The notes beneath the pieces were generated by a model. That model was not told where the DNA came from and made no database searches. It saw only the letters and a program-made list of their open reading frames with translations. A program made the translations under genes and the position numbers. DNA of 64,000 nucleotides from Hypholoma sublateritium FD-334 SS-4 (Eukaryota > Basidiomycota > Agaricomycetes > Agaricales > Strophariaceae), in contig KN817518.1 of assembly GCA_000827495.1 (NCBI GenBank), forward strand, positions 1,576,405 through 1,640,404. The letters are read 5' to 3'. The stretch's first letter is position 1, and each line of letters begins with the position of its first letter. Positions 1 through 10,445 of this stretch are shown piece by piece.

Positions 1-533
1 GAGTATACGCGTGAAGTTCTCGCCCAAGCTGGGCAAGATCGGTGATGTCGTGTGGCCACGCGAGGGAGATGGGGAGGGTGGAGAGACACCAGAGAACGAG
101 GGCAGTGGAGATGGGGAAGAGGAGAACGACAAATACAATGGGTGCATGCAATGAAAATTGCCAGCCAGCCGACGGTTTTACGGGTTCTGGGACAGAAAAT
201 GAAACGGTCGTTGCTGACGCGGAGAGCGGGAGAATGAACTCGTCCGAGCTGGACCGCGGCGACGATGGCGCGGACCAGGAGAACGCCTGTTTCTCGGAGA
301 GGTGCAGCCACTGCACGGAGCGGGACACGAACCAGGCGAGCATTGTGGGGGACGGGTCGGATTGGGCTGGCGTGGGCTGGGTTACAGGCGCTGGCTCATT
401 CGCTCGCAGAAACGAGTTCGAGCGACGACGGCCGATGGACTGGCAGATCGAGGATGGCTTGAGCCCGGTGGAGGAGGCGCGACTGCGGGATTTTGGGAGG
501 GAGAGCAGCGCGACAGGCATGGCGGGTTGCTAA
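1..533 (+). CDS. 3' end of an unidentified gene (partial)
   Basis: Two blocks read like coding sequence. Positions 2-141 are in one frame and rich in Glu, Gly and Asp. From about 233 to the stop at 531-533 a second frame is rich in Ser, Asp, Glu and Trp. A GT donor at 142 and an AG acceptor near 232, preceded by a CTGAC branch-like motif, would join them in phase. The first block has a rival reading in another frame (1-42), so the model is weak. I recognise no domain. The gene starts upstream of the window. Its 3' end lies 225 nt from that of RPL36, so the two genes are convergent. Confidence 0.35.
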
Positions 534-758
534 AAGGAAAACTCAACAAATCAGTCACCCGCATCAACTCAGCCTCTGACAAATCCTTATTACTAAACTC
601 AAATATAGACGCCCCGTGCCCCGTTCCGACAACCCCGCGCTTGTCATCCATCTGTCGTACTCGGGCGGCACATGTACATGTATTCACAACGGCAACACAA
701 TCGGATTCGCTACATAGGAACATGTGTCCGCAAATAATCCCAGCTCGCCCCGCACTGC

Positions 759-1245
759 TTAATGCGTAGTCCTCCTGCTCTCCTGGATGATGCTTGACAG
801 CTCCTCCAGCTTGCGCTTCGAGCGCAGCAATGTACCAAGCTACAAGCGCAGTCAATTCACAGCCCACCGTGTATTTTGCTATGTAGTAGAAACCTACCCT
901 TTTCTTGGTCAGCTTCCTGGCCTTCTTGTCCTAATTGTCCAATATTTGGTCAGAAATTTCCCGTTTGAAATAAGTCGAGCCCTCGCACCTTGGAGTTCCT
1001 CAACAGCTCCATAACCCGCCTCTCGTATGCGGAGAATCCAGCAACCTCTCTGATCACAGAGCGCACGAATTTGGTCTTGGTCGATTGCACACCCTTGCGC
1101 TGGCTGGGACGGACAGCCTTGGGGATGGGGGTGGTGGGGTGGCCGTGGTTAGGTCCGTAACGGATGTCTATCGAAATGCAAGGATTCGTTTTATCAGCGT
1201 TTCGTCCTCCTGAGCGATACGCCAAAACGCACTGGTACGAGCCAT
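759..1245 (-). CDS. RPL36: 60S ribosomal protein eL36
   Basis: Structural protein of the large ribosomal subunit. Four exons on the minus strand: 1233-1245, 989-1167, 898-930 and 759-839. They join to 101 codons. The product begins MARTNIRYGPNHGHPTTP, the conserved eL36 start, and contains the family core RREVAGFSAYERRVMELL with one local difference (IREVAGF). The end is basic (KKARKLTKKR, then LRSKRKLEELS). The length matches the usual ~100 residues. The first exon has only 13 nt, as is common in fungal ribosomal protein genes. The start was chosen because MAR plus the spliced N-terminus matches the family; a longer unspliced reading from 1351 has no family support. A CACGTG hexamer lies 68 nt upstream of the start. 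Confidence 0.93.
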
Positions 1246-1312
1246 TTTCTTGAAGTCTTGACGGGGTCGTTGGTAGCGTAGCGAAAGATCTGTTCTCGCC
1301 TCTGATGGCGGT

Positions 1313-1318
1313 CACGTG
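1313..1318. promoter_or_regulatory. CACGTG upstream of RPL36
   Basis: CACGTG in the context GTCACGTGT, 68 nt upstream of the RPL36 start codon. bHLH-type core, one of the recurrent promoter E-boxes of this window. Confidence 0.4.
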
Positions 1319-1526
1319 TGTGTCCAGAGGCTGAGGTACTGTACAGTTCATTTCCCAGGCTAAAGATGCCGTTTCGGCACGAAACGGTTGCAGCTGATAA
1401 TTCTTATCTAATCTAATCTGCTACATTAGCCCTACCCTCGTCGGCTCGAAGAAACCTATAATACGGAGAAAGAATAGTAGGAAGATGTGATACAAAAAAT
1501 GTGAGATACGGTCCATCATTATACTA

Positions 1527-3201
1527 TCAAACTTGCGCCGTACGTGCAACGGCAGGCCAATCAGTGCGCGCCGCCCATTGCCTCACCATCTTTACTCTTC
1601 CGCTATCCACAGTCGATCCAATAGATGGGAACGTAGAAGTAGGAATAGAAATTGAATGATCGACTTGCGTACGGGGCGCCCCAGATGATGTTGGTGATGT
1701 GCGCGCCGAATTTACAGGCGATGACGACGGTGGTCCCGATGCCACAACGTTGGCGACCTGCTTTCCGGCCTTCGTACCTGACATAGGGGCAGCAGCGCCA
1801 GCTTCCTCCTCTTCCTCCTCTTCCTCATCGTCATCGTCGTCATCTGCCGCATCCTGTGCAACCAAAATACAATTGAGATGACCCATCAGAAGAGACTGGC
1901 TACTAATGCGGCTTACCGGATCGAAGTCTTCCATCTGGCGATCCTCGTCGTCTGGGTCTTCATCCTCGTCATACTCGTCATCTTCGTTGATCCAGCGGCC
2001 CCGCCAATCAACCATGTCCAGCTCCTCAGGGCTTTCCGGTCGCAGTCGTAGCCACTGCATTCGAGGGCCGCTCTTAGCTCGCTCGCTGACTTTGAAACCA
2101 TATATTCTGGGCACGTAGACGTAGCCCGCAGCACGCTTCTGTCCACCGTGAGGATTCGGGTTTACGAAGGGCGACGTACGTGAGCCGTTGCTACCGGACA
2201 CGCTTCGCGGCGACAGCGGCGATCCGCCACTCAATGGCGCCTTCCAGAACGGTGCCGGCGACAGTTCGCGGTAGGTCTGGAAGAATAAATGCGAGAATGT
2301 AGTTCCGAAGAATGCGCCTGTGGTCAGAGGGTTGAGATATCGATGAAAGGACCACTTGAGTAGCGTTTAAGAGCACGCACCATCCACGCCTTGGAACCTG
2401 CTGCTAGGTGGCACAAAAATGTCGTTGCAATTTGGACAAAATAGCTTGACCGTATCGTTTCCCGGGATATCCACGCGCCCACAGGGTACTACATTACACC
2501 CTACGCAGTAGACGCGCGGACAAGTACCGAACACGCCGCTTTCGTACTTCTCCGCCTGGAAAGGGTCAGTTTCACCTAGCCGAAAACTTACTGGACGAAC
2601 CACGCACCATTGCCTGCAGCCCAACCCGCGTGAGGATGTACCGCTGGTGCACAAGTCCGTAGAGCATCTCCGCGGATGATTCGACGATAGAAACATCCGG
2701 GATCTTTGAGGTATCTTCGTCTTCAATGGGGGGATAAGTACAACCGGCCAGCGCCCACGACGGAGGAACCCACACCTGGTTCAACGTCCAGGACCATCTC
2801 CATCGCCTCCTTCCAGAAGGGTACCATCGCGTTCAGCCCCGTGAGGTTGAAATCGTCCTCGATGAAGTCCTCCGTCACCTCGCAAAAATATTCATGTCCG
2901 GGCAGGGAACAGAACCAGCTGATCCATGTTAGCGTCGACGTCGGCGTGGAAGAGGCTGCGGCAGAGTCCATCGTCAGTTTGATTAGCGTCGGAGAGGGGG
3001 TGGAGATGGTGTATGGCAGGTTTGCAACCGGCCAGCAACAACTTGCTAGCTACGATGGGGATGGGAAAACGGCTCACTATATCCATCTTCCTGCTCCTCT
3101 GCTTCCATAATCTCGTCGCCCTCTCCAGTTCCGCTCACAGTCTCCTCGTCCCCAGGCGGTTGTTGGAGATCATCTGCGGGCGCCTTCTGTCTGGAGGCCA
3201 T
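1527..3201 (-). CDS. CKB1: Casein kinase 2 regulatory (beta) subunit, long form
   Basis: Regulatory subunit that dimerises and anchors the catalytic CK2 alpha subunits. Six exons: 3054-3201, 2776-2955, 2608-2720, 2381-2555, 1917-2317 and 1527-1853, giving 447 residues. Family signatures are [20 protein letters not shown] after an N-terminal extension of about 60 residues, [14 protein letters not shown], and a zinc-binding set C159, C164, C187 and C190 that forms the dimer interface. The end of the fold reads [12 protein letters not shown]. Animal CK2 beta has ~215 residues. This one adds the N-terminal extension, a Ser/Pro insert before the last structural strand, and a C-terminal tail with a long Asp/Glu run (near residue 345) followed by a Ser/Thr/Pro tail. 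The last intron (1854-1916) is 63 nt and has no in-frame stop. Confidence 0.93.
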
Positions 3202-3591
3202 ATTTTAGGTGGGACGTCGTTCCTCGAGTGGATGGCCTTTGTGATATGGAGGGTCGTGTAGAGCAGCGAAGTTTCTAACTCCGATCAACTTTGCTGTGCT
3301 GGTCCCTGGATCATTCTTGGATCAGTCGTCCATCTCTTCCTATCGCATTCATCTTCATCAATTATACCCTCGTCCCATCCTCCGACCGATTTCGAAGAGT
3401 GATTACGAGATCGACGCAAGCGGCCAATGACCTCAAGCAGTCAAACTGGTTCATAATATGCACTTACAGTGCACTAGATCTCCAGGATGGTAAGCGCCGG
3501 TATGCGCATCCCGTAAATTCCGCGAGAAATCATTACATCAACTACTCGAAGAGATACATGTGCATGGTATATTTAATTACCGTCTATGAAG
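3202..3591. other. Intergenic, CK2 beta 5' side and FEX1 3' side
   Basis: 390 nt between the start of the CK2 beta gene and the stop of FEX1, both on the minus strand. It should hold the CK2 beta promoter and the FEX1 3' UTR. I see no convincing gene, repeat or strong motif. Confidence 0.5.
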
Positions 3592-4833
3592 TCACTCGAA
3601 GCTGCATGTCTGCTGCTTGCTCGCGCTTCCAGTCCACATCGAAGACCCAAAAACCAGAACCATCATGATCTGGCCCAACACCCAGCTCAAAACAGCATAC
3701 CTAGCAGCCTTGCGACCCTTAAACGCGCGAATTTCAGCTGCGAAGGTGCTGACCGTCGTCAAACACCCACAGTACCCATCCAACAGGCCCTGCAACAAGG
3801 AGCACGCATTTGGCGAGACCGGATGATTTATACGTTGCAGGACATGAAATGCAGCCAGAAGTGCAGTCCCTAACGTATTCGCGGCCAGGGTCCCAGCAGG
3901 GAGTGCTTTGAAACGTTGGTTTAGGGAGATAGAAAGTAGGTATCGGGTGAGCGTTCCTGGAAACGAGAAAAGGAGAGCTGCAGTTGCCTTTGAGCGGAAG
4001 CGCGCCGGGAGAAGAAAGTAGGTAATTAGAGTGGCGGCGTACGTCAAAACAGCCAGACAGCTCAAGACATATCGTGTAGTCCGCGACGGGAACCGAATGG
4101 AAGAAACCATGGGATCCATGAATGACGCGATGTTGTATCCAAACGCCAAAGATGCAAGCGACAGCGACAAAGTAATTGTCGATAGTCCTACGCCATCAAG
4201 AAACTGTAAAGTACTGGTCATTTATGTTACCTTTACAATTCCCGGCAAGAACTTACGTCGTGAAACCCACCGCGATTAAATTGACCTGCATTGATCCAGG
4301 CATTGAAGACATCCAGTTGCCAGCTTGAAAACGTTGTCAAAGAACCACAAAACCCTTCCGGGGAATATGAATGGCTATATAACAACGTAAAAGCACATCA
4401 TATTACCTGTGGTAATAGCAGTGTACAGTGGGCCATAACTGATGATGTATCAACACTGTCGTTAAGCCTCGTGAAGTAATAGTAGGACGCACAGTTGACC
4501 AAGAGGTTCTTTCAGTCTCAGTGCCATGCCCATGATCAAGCAGCCCATCGCCTGAACGTATGCAAGGGGAAACACACTGCGACCATCATACGTCATGAGC
4601 GCTTCGAGTCCGAGACGAGCGAGAACGCCAAATATGGAGGCTGGCGCAAGGAGAGCAAGCACAGGAAAAGCTAGAGGGCGGTATATTTTGGATGGTTTGA
4701 TACCTTCATCAGCATTGGGCGGTTGATCGATACCCTCTGCTCGCCGAGTCTCTTCTTCTTCTGACAGTGTTGGGTCTTCTGCCGCAATATCATTTTCTCT
4801 CTTCATGTTAGCCATGAAAATCTTGTCAGGCAT
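3592..4833 (-). CDS. FEX1: Fluoride export protein with two CrcB domains
   Basis: Plasma-membrane fluoride channel/exporter that protects the cell from environmental fluoride. Four exons: 4493-4833, 4407-4438, 4257-4354 and 3592-4203, giving 360 residues. As in other eukaryotic FEX proteins, two CrcB units are fused. The first unit carries the conserved YTAITTGFCGSLTTFSSW segment, and the second carries FPGTLTRYLLS, AGTLAANTLGTALLA and LDGYCGCLTTVSTFAAE. The hydrophilic N-terminus is followed by several hydrophobic helices in each half. The start at 4833 is the first ATG; another ATG 18 nt downstream would also serve. Exon 2 is a 32-nt mini-exon inside the first CrcB signature. The gene lies head-to-head with the DUF7704 gene across a 683-nt spacer. 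Confidence 0.92.
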
Positions 4834-5516
4834 TCGCTATTTGGCATGCTGGGGGAAGGGAAAGAGTATAAATGACGTAAGCCGTTCATTTTCGCAGGAT
4901 GACAATCCGGGGTCGTATTCAAGCCGTGTTGATCGTTTTCATGTTAAGGTCAAGACGGGGAATAACTGCCTCACACAGTGCGCAGCAGGCGGCATGTGCA
5001 GTGCATTTTGACTGCAGAGTTTCGTGGGACAAACTTGGCAGTGGATAGGACGAACTCAGCGTGTTGGGCGCAATAATTTATTGACAAGCATGGTACACAA
5101 GAAAAATGTCAGAAAGAAGCGAAGCTCATGGGGAATGTGAATCACAAGGACCCTCCAGACAAGCATTATAATCTTCATCTACGTGTAGAGTTGTCTTGAT
5201 CCCCTCCATTAGGCAGGACAAAATGAATCAAATTCTGCCTGCCTTGGTTTTAAGGTGGACCTTATATGTAAGTGGAGAACATCGAGGGCGGTGAGATGGT
5301 ATATATAGTATCTCTTCAGGGCCGGTGTTCCGTCGGGAGCCGGGGCCGAAGATTGTGTCATTTGAAATGCAAATGGGACTCAGCGCCTGAGCTGATCGTC
5401 CGTTTGATTTCATCTATGTCCCAGCAAACGCAACCTTATCCCCTCTTTTAAAACGGGGGCTACATTTGGAACTCTCTCAGCTCTTCTCCCCTCACAAGAA
5501 TAGCAGTCTGAGTACA
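4834..5516. promoter_or_regulatory. Divergent promoter region, FEX1 / DUF7704
   Basis: 683 nt between two divergent starts. It contains AT-rich stretches (a TATATATAG run near 5300) that could be core promoter elements. No coding sequence with family support is visible. Confidence 0.45.
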
Positions 5517-6161
5517 ATGCCCCCGTCCTCTGCCATACCAGACTTTTATTATTTTTGTTTCGGCGCTTATGAGCCGTTCCTCACCACCGTTGGCTTTCTT
5601 GGGACCTTGGCGTATGTTCCTTGTGTTCTGGCTTTTATGCAGTTTTTCTTACCTTTTTCTCCGCCAGTGACCCGTTGACCGTAGGCTTATGTCCTCTCTT
5701 TCCATCTGAGCCATATATAACTTGCCCTGCCCGTGTAGGCACATAATTCTCAAGCACCATGGCTACAAAATGTGCTGCCATATGAGGTCCTCCCTACGGC
5801 CACCTTCGTCACGATAATACAGCTCTCCTATGTCTGCTCCCTGCTCGGCCTTGTCAATATCTTCGTTTTATCGGCAGTGCGCACGCATCTCAGCGGCAAC
5901 CCAGCTCTTCAAGAGAAAATAGTCGGATCCCTCCTCACCCCGCTGCTAATCGGGGACATCTTTCACCTGGCCTTCACTTTGTGGGCGTTGGGAGATACTC
6001 GGTGGGATTTCCAGAACTGGACGCCGATGTTATGGACTACAGTAATCCTTGGGCTGACGCTGATGATCCCTCGCGTCTGTTGGCACCTTGGATTCGGCCG
6101 CTATGTGGATTCGAGAGATAGGGCATCCCAGAATATCTACGCATCATCATCTAAGAGCTGA
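5517..6161 (+). CDS. DUF7704-type integral membrane protein
   Basis: Fungal membrane protein of unknown function. Three exons: 5517-5611, a 13-nt micro-exon at 5668-5680, and 5739-6161, giving 176 residues. The layout fits the DUF7704 family: an N-terminal helix starting PDFYYFCFGAYEPFLTTVG, then a middle helix rich in Ser, Leu and Val, then the GDIFHLAFTLWALG and NWTPMLWTTVILGLTLMIPR segments, for about four transmembrane helices. The tail is short, polar and Ser-rich. The start at 5517 is preferred over an in-frame ATG at 5466 because the family begins shortly before the PDFYYF motif. The assignment rests on pattern recognition of the family. No enzymatic residues are known. Confidence 0.8.
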
Positions 6162-6421
6162 ATATCAGCCGCATCACTGTCATTTCACTTTTTGGGGGGA
6201 CATCTATTCTATTCACGCATCTAGTCTTCAATAGATTCAATTACAAATGGTACTTAGCGTATGACGAAATGTGACTTTACTCATATAACCAAGATTGTTG
6301 TCAATCGGTGTTCAGGAAATTTAGTATTGTACAAAAGGTGGCGTTTTCTTTCTGTAAAATAAACAAAAGATAATAAAATCCAGAGATAAAGACGATGAGG
6401 GAGGGGGAAGGCGCAAGTTGT

Positions 6422-9239
6422 TTAGAACGGTGAATTGACGATAGAAGAACTGCTGTGGAAGCCCGGGGCGAGCGATTGCCGCGTCGGGCGCTTCAGATTC
6501 TTTTTGTTCACGGCTATAACATTATTACTCAAAGCGACAATCTACAAAAAATTGTTAGCTTGTTGGTTCAGACATAAATCCAAACAACTCACAATCTCCT
6601 TGTCGTCGCCGAACTTGAAGTTGTCCTGAACGACTTGGTCTTCGTATTTCTTGATTTCGTACGAATCATATTTGCCCTTCTTAAGTTTAGCTAGATCCCA
6701 AGCGATGACGAACTGTCCGGTGGAGGTCACAATTGCATTCTCGTCCTGGCCCTCTTTCTGGTTAAACCTGGCAGGGGTAAACGCGATCTTGTTTCCCATA
6801 TAAGCCACATGCTGCGCCATAAGTTGGAGGCGGATGGGGCGCGGTTTTGAGGTTGCAGGAAAGCTTCTATCGAAACCAAATTGCCCGGCATACCGACCCT
6901 CGCCAATGAGAGTGTCGATGAAGATTAAATATGTTTGCGTCGTCGCCACAATGTATCGGCCGTCTGCGGTCACGTCAATGCCGAGGATGGGGTCTCCGAG
7001 GGGTGGCAAAGCGGTCTTTGCATTCTTGCCAATAGAATCGAACAATCGGATGTCACCCTTCTCGCTTGCGACTGCCAATTTTCCAGCGGCTGTCGTAGTG
7101 ACACTGGAGAATTTGTTCTTGCTGACGTACTGCTTGTATTGGCTATCCACAAGCTTGGTTCCTGATACACGAGGATCGATGCGGAATAGCGCATTGTTGG
7201 AGATACCGACGAGAGTCTGTTCTCTTGTTGTAGGAGCAAACTTGTTGTCCGGTGCTATATGATCGACGCTGATATCGTCGTGGACTTTCCACTCTTCGAC
7301 TACCTTCCCTCTTTCGAGATCCATGCTGTACAGTGAGTTCGGGTCAGTGGGGTGTTGGAGAATCATCTTCGTGTCTTGATCGTGCAGCATGACCTAATAA
7401 TAATGTGTATTCAGTACAAGAGTAGGGAAGCTGACAACTGAACATACGTTCTTTGGCTTGAACTCTTTGCCTTTCGTCGTCGCGATATTACCGATCGTAG
7501 CGTAATATTTCATAGAATGGTCGCTTGAAGTGTGGAAGACTCCAATGTTATTTCCGCGGACAACATAGGATCGGTCTCCCTTGTACCCAACCGTAAGCTG
7601 CGAGTTACGGTCGCCCGCGATTGGATTTCTCGGAGCATCCTCATCTTCTGCCTCTTCCTCTTCTTCCTCGTCACTGGGCTCTGAGGGTGGTTTAAGCAAC
7701 TACCCTGGACATATATAAGAACAAGACGCACCTTCATCTGGATCCAAATCCAGAGCAACTTGCTCCTCATCCTCTTCCTCATCTTCTACATCCCTCATTT
7801 CTACATCTTCATTGGCGCTCATCACGTAGTTCTGTTCTTCCGGCTACATGGTGTCCTGTCAGAATTGCGAAATAGAGAAAAGAGGCAGAACAGACCTTGA
7901 TTTTGCCCCAGGCAGCTTTGTGCAGACTTTGCCACATGACTTGGGTGTAAGCTTCCTTCAGTCGCGCATAATCCAGCTCCGTATCGAAGCGGAACAGCCA
8001 GCTGTCCTGGGACCCATTGTCGCCCAGGTGATTCCATGTTATTGAGCGCATCTTGGTCGAGAACTTCTGGTTCATGTCAGAGCTGATTCTGTGCGCCAAA
8101 ACCAAACCTTGCGGGTTCGACGCGGTGAGCCAGTAGGTGAAGTTGGCGTCCTTTTGCTCAGTGATCCGCGCGATGACGACGCCGTCGTTCCTGAAGTCTG
8201 CGCCATCGAGGTCCCACAAATAGAGCTCGGCCTCCTCTTCGAACACGACGTTCATGTTGTTCATGAACGTGTCGTCGGCTGTGCTTCTCTGCTCTGGCAT
8301 CGCGTCTTCTTCGTCAATAACGATTGGCATCTTGTCTGGAGAAGTTCCCCTTTGTCCTTCCGCAGCCTTGTCGACTTTGCGTCTTGGTTTGGTTTTGGGC
8401 GCAGCAGGTGGGCTAAAGGGGCTAAGGAACCGGAAGGAAGGTGGAGTACAATGACACTCACTGCCAAACAAATTGCTCCAAAGCCTTATCCTGGATGTTA
8501 TCGGCGCTCGTCTTGAATTTGCGCTCGTACATGGCGCGGTACATGCACGTCTCGAAAAACGCCCGTGTCGGCGCGTTGGTGCCGGTAGCCACAAACTCAA
8601 AAAATTCGTCGACATCACCGTACAGATCGCGCCAGACGAAGTTGGGTTCGCCGTCCGTTTCGCCCGTGCGGAATTCCAGCTCCTCGCTGATCAAAAAGAC
8701 TTTCTCCTCGTCAGCTGGATAGATGCCTAGGGGTTAGAGCACAGCAAAGACAGTGGGAGAAGTGTGGAGTACATACTTTCGTCCTCATCCTCCAGTAAAT
8801 CCTGGTCTCCTTCCTCATAGACCTTGGTGATAACGAGTTGAAAGTTGTGTTCAACGGCGGGAAGGCGGCGGATGGTGGCCATGCACTCATTGTATCTTCA
8901 TAGCAAATCAGAAAATAGCTGTACAAGCTGAGCATCCCCGACATACATGCATTCTCGCGACGTTCGAATGTTTCCCGGGCGCACGAGAAATAGTGTGCCT
9001 ACGATCGACTATTGAGCGCCTACGGACAAAGGATGGGCGAAAAGGACGCACCAGACGAGATCTTCACAACTTCTGCGGCATTTGGGTCCTCTGCAGTGTT
9101 GGTTAGTGTTATAGCGGCTGGGATCGCATCTGAAAAGTAGATACTAACGCCAGACTTTGCCGATAACTAGAGCGGTGGTCAACTACAGCACAAGATCGCC
9201 AAATGCGGTCAGGAACTCACGGCTTCGAAAGATGTTCAT
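6422..9239 (-). CDS. VID27: Vid27 family protein (vacuolar import and degradation)
   Basis: Cytoplasmic beta-propeller protein, linked in yeast to the vacuolar import and degradation route for gluconeogenic enzymes. Eleven exons: 9221-9239, 9149-9166, 9052-9090, 8947-8998, 8777-8895, 8462-8726, 7896-8412, 7732-7843, 7448-7680, 6593-7393 and 6422-6541, giving 764 residues. The N-terminus begins MNIFRSLIGKVW and continues with SSGTLFLVRPGN and SRECIYNECMATIRR, as in the family. The middle has an acidic linker rich in Asp and Glu. The C-terminal propeller includes RGNNIGVFHTSSD and AVASEKGDIRLFDSIGKNA. The first five exons are all under 120 nt. The gene is convergent with the DUF7704 gene (260 nt between stops). 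Confidence 0.93.
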
Positions 9240-9392
9240 GGGTTGGGCGTGTACAAGGTCTTATCGGGTTCAGTCTGTGATCGAGGAGATGGGGTAATGG
9301 TTGATCAGAGTAACTCAGTGAATGGTTGCTGAGTACTGACTCCAAGTTCAGTAGAATGGCCTAAAGCCACCGCTGTGGCTTCGCCTTTCACG

Positions 9393-9409
9393 TCGTGACT
9401 AGGTCACGA
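9393..9409. promoter_or_regulatory. 17-bp palindrome upstream of VID27
   Basis: The sequence TCGTGACTAGGTCACGA is a perfect odd-length palindrome built from two GTGAC half-sites facing each other across TAG. It lies 154 nt upstream of the VID27 start. A looser relative, with TCAC and GTGA arms around TAGTAAC, follows at about 9418-9432. A dimeric transcription factor site is the natural guess; the factor is unknown. Confidence 0.4.
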
Positions 9410-9497
9410 TACTTGCGTCACTAGTAACGTGATCCCATCAATCTGACGCGTGAGCTTGGAAAGTATTTCCAAATTGTCTTGTCAATTTCAAACCTCT

Positions 9498-9716
9498 TTA
9501 CTTTCGGTTTGCTTTCGGTCGCAGGTAGAAGAGGACCATAGTTAGCAGAAGGGCTGTAGGAAGTAGCATCGAGTCGACTTCGATGGCACTCTCACTTACA
9601 ATTCGAATCAAATCAACTTGTGCAGCTCTACACGTCAGCTTTAATTCTTGACTCCCACCACCGTGGCCACCACCATCGCTTGACCATCGCTGCTGCCGCG
9701 TATACCTATCTTTCAT
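9498..9716 (-). CDS. Probable small single-pass membrane protein, 46 residues
   Basis: Short gene that I do not recognise by family. Preferred model: exon 9706-9716 (ATG plus 8 nt), intron 9628-9705 (GTATAC to GTGTAG), exon 9498-9627, giving 46 residues. The product starts MKDRAAQVDLIRIVSESAIE, has one hydrophobic helix (LLPTALLLTMVLFYL) and ends in a basic tail (RPKANRK). The charge pattern suggests a tail-anchored or small organelle membrane subunit. The 78-nt intron is stop-free and in frame, so an unspliced 72-residue form with a Gly/His-rich insert is also possible. It lies 258 nt upstream of VID27 on the same strand. Its existence as a gene is inferred from the coding look of the 3' exon only. 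Confidence 0.4.
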   Translation of the reverse strand: MKDRYTRQQRWSSDGGGHGGGSQELKLTCRAAQVDLIRIVSESAIEVDSMLLPTALLLTMVLFYLRPKANRK

Positions 9717-10445
9717 GATCCTAAATCATACCTAAGTCTACCAGCGGTTAGCACTGGTGGCATGCTCAGTAAACATATTGAACGGGCATCTTCGTATTTC
9801 GACGTTTCAACTTTCTGGCTCCTGACCTGGACCGTAAGTGGATACCGTAGTGCTCTTCATTCTCCGCCACTAACGTCATCGTACGCATGTCGCGGACCAT
9901 GCACGCAACAGGCTCCAGCGTCCGATGTACGCCTCAACAGGCCTATACCCGCGCCCAAGACTGTTTCCATCGCTCCAACGCCTCCATGGCACCCTCGGCA
10001 TCTGCATGCGCCCTGTACCCCTGGGCCGTCCCCTCGACATTCGACGCACCATTTGTCGGCTTGTCGACTTTCCTCGCGTTTATCGTGCAAATCCACGCGC
10101 GCAGATGCAGTGCAGTCTCACGTTCGCCCACTGTCTGCAGCCGTCTGCCTGCCACAGGGCGCAGGCAATTCTCCGGCTATGTACACAAGGGCGCGGTCAT
10201 TCTGCGGCAAGAATAATGCCAGGCCCGGGGCCCGGCACATATTCACGCCTAAAAAATATGACTGTACTGGCCCTATCGAGCGTCGCGGGGACGTCGGCCC
10301 AGCGAGCCCATGTCGATCGGTCTATAAACACATTTGCTGGGAGAACATGCGCATACGGGGTTGCTTCATGGACGTCCATATGTACACCTAAGTATGCACC
10401 GCCGAGCCCTCGTATTTTTGCGCACTCCCTTTTCTTTGGACCGTG
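9717..10445. other. Intergenic, upstream of the RTA1-type gene
   Basis: 729 nt with long overlapping open frames on both strands, which is expected at this GC content. None has the splice sites or family match of a real gene. One short minus-strand stretch (about 10000-10155) faintly resembles a viroplasmin-like motif. A GC palindrome-like run (GGCCCGGGGCCCGGC) lies near 10222-10236. The region should carry the promoter of the RTA1-type gene. Confidence 0.4.

Noticed and set aside
382..867. Long minus-strand open frame covering the end of RPL36
   Set aside because: It overlaps the fourth RPL36 exon in another frame and shows no family similarity; the spliced RPL36 model explains the region.
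9762..10391. 209-codon plus-strand open frame
   Set aside because: GC-rich DNA with overlapping frames on both strands; composition rich in Pro, His and Arg, no domain, and no good start context.
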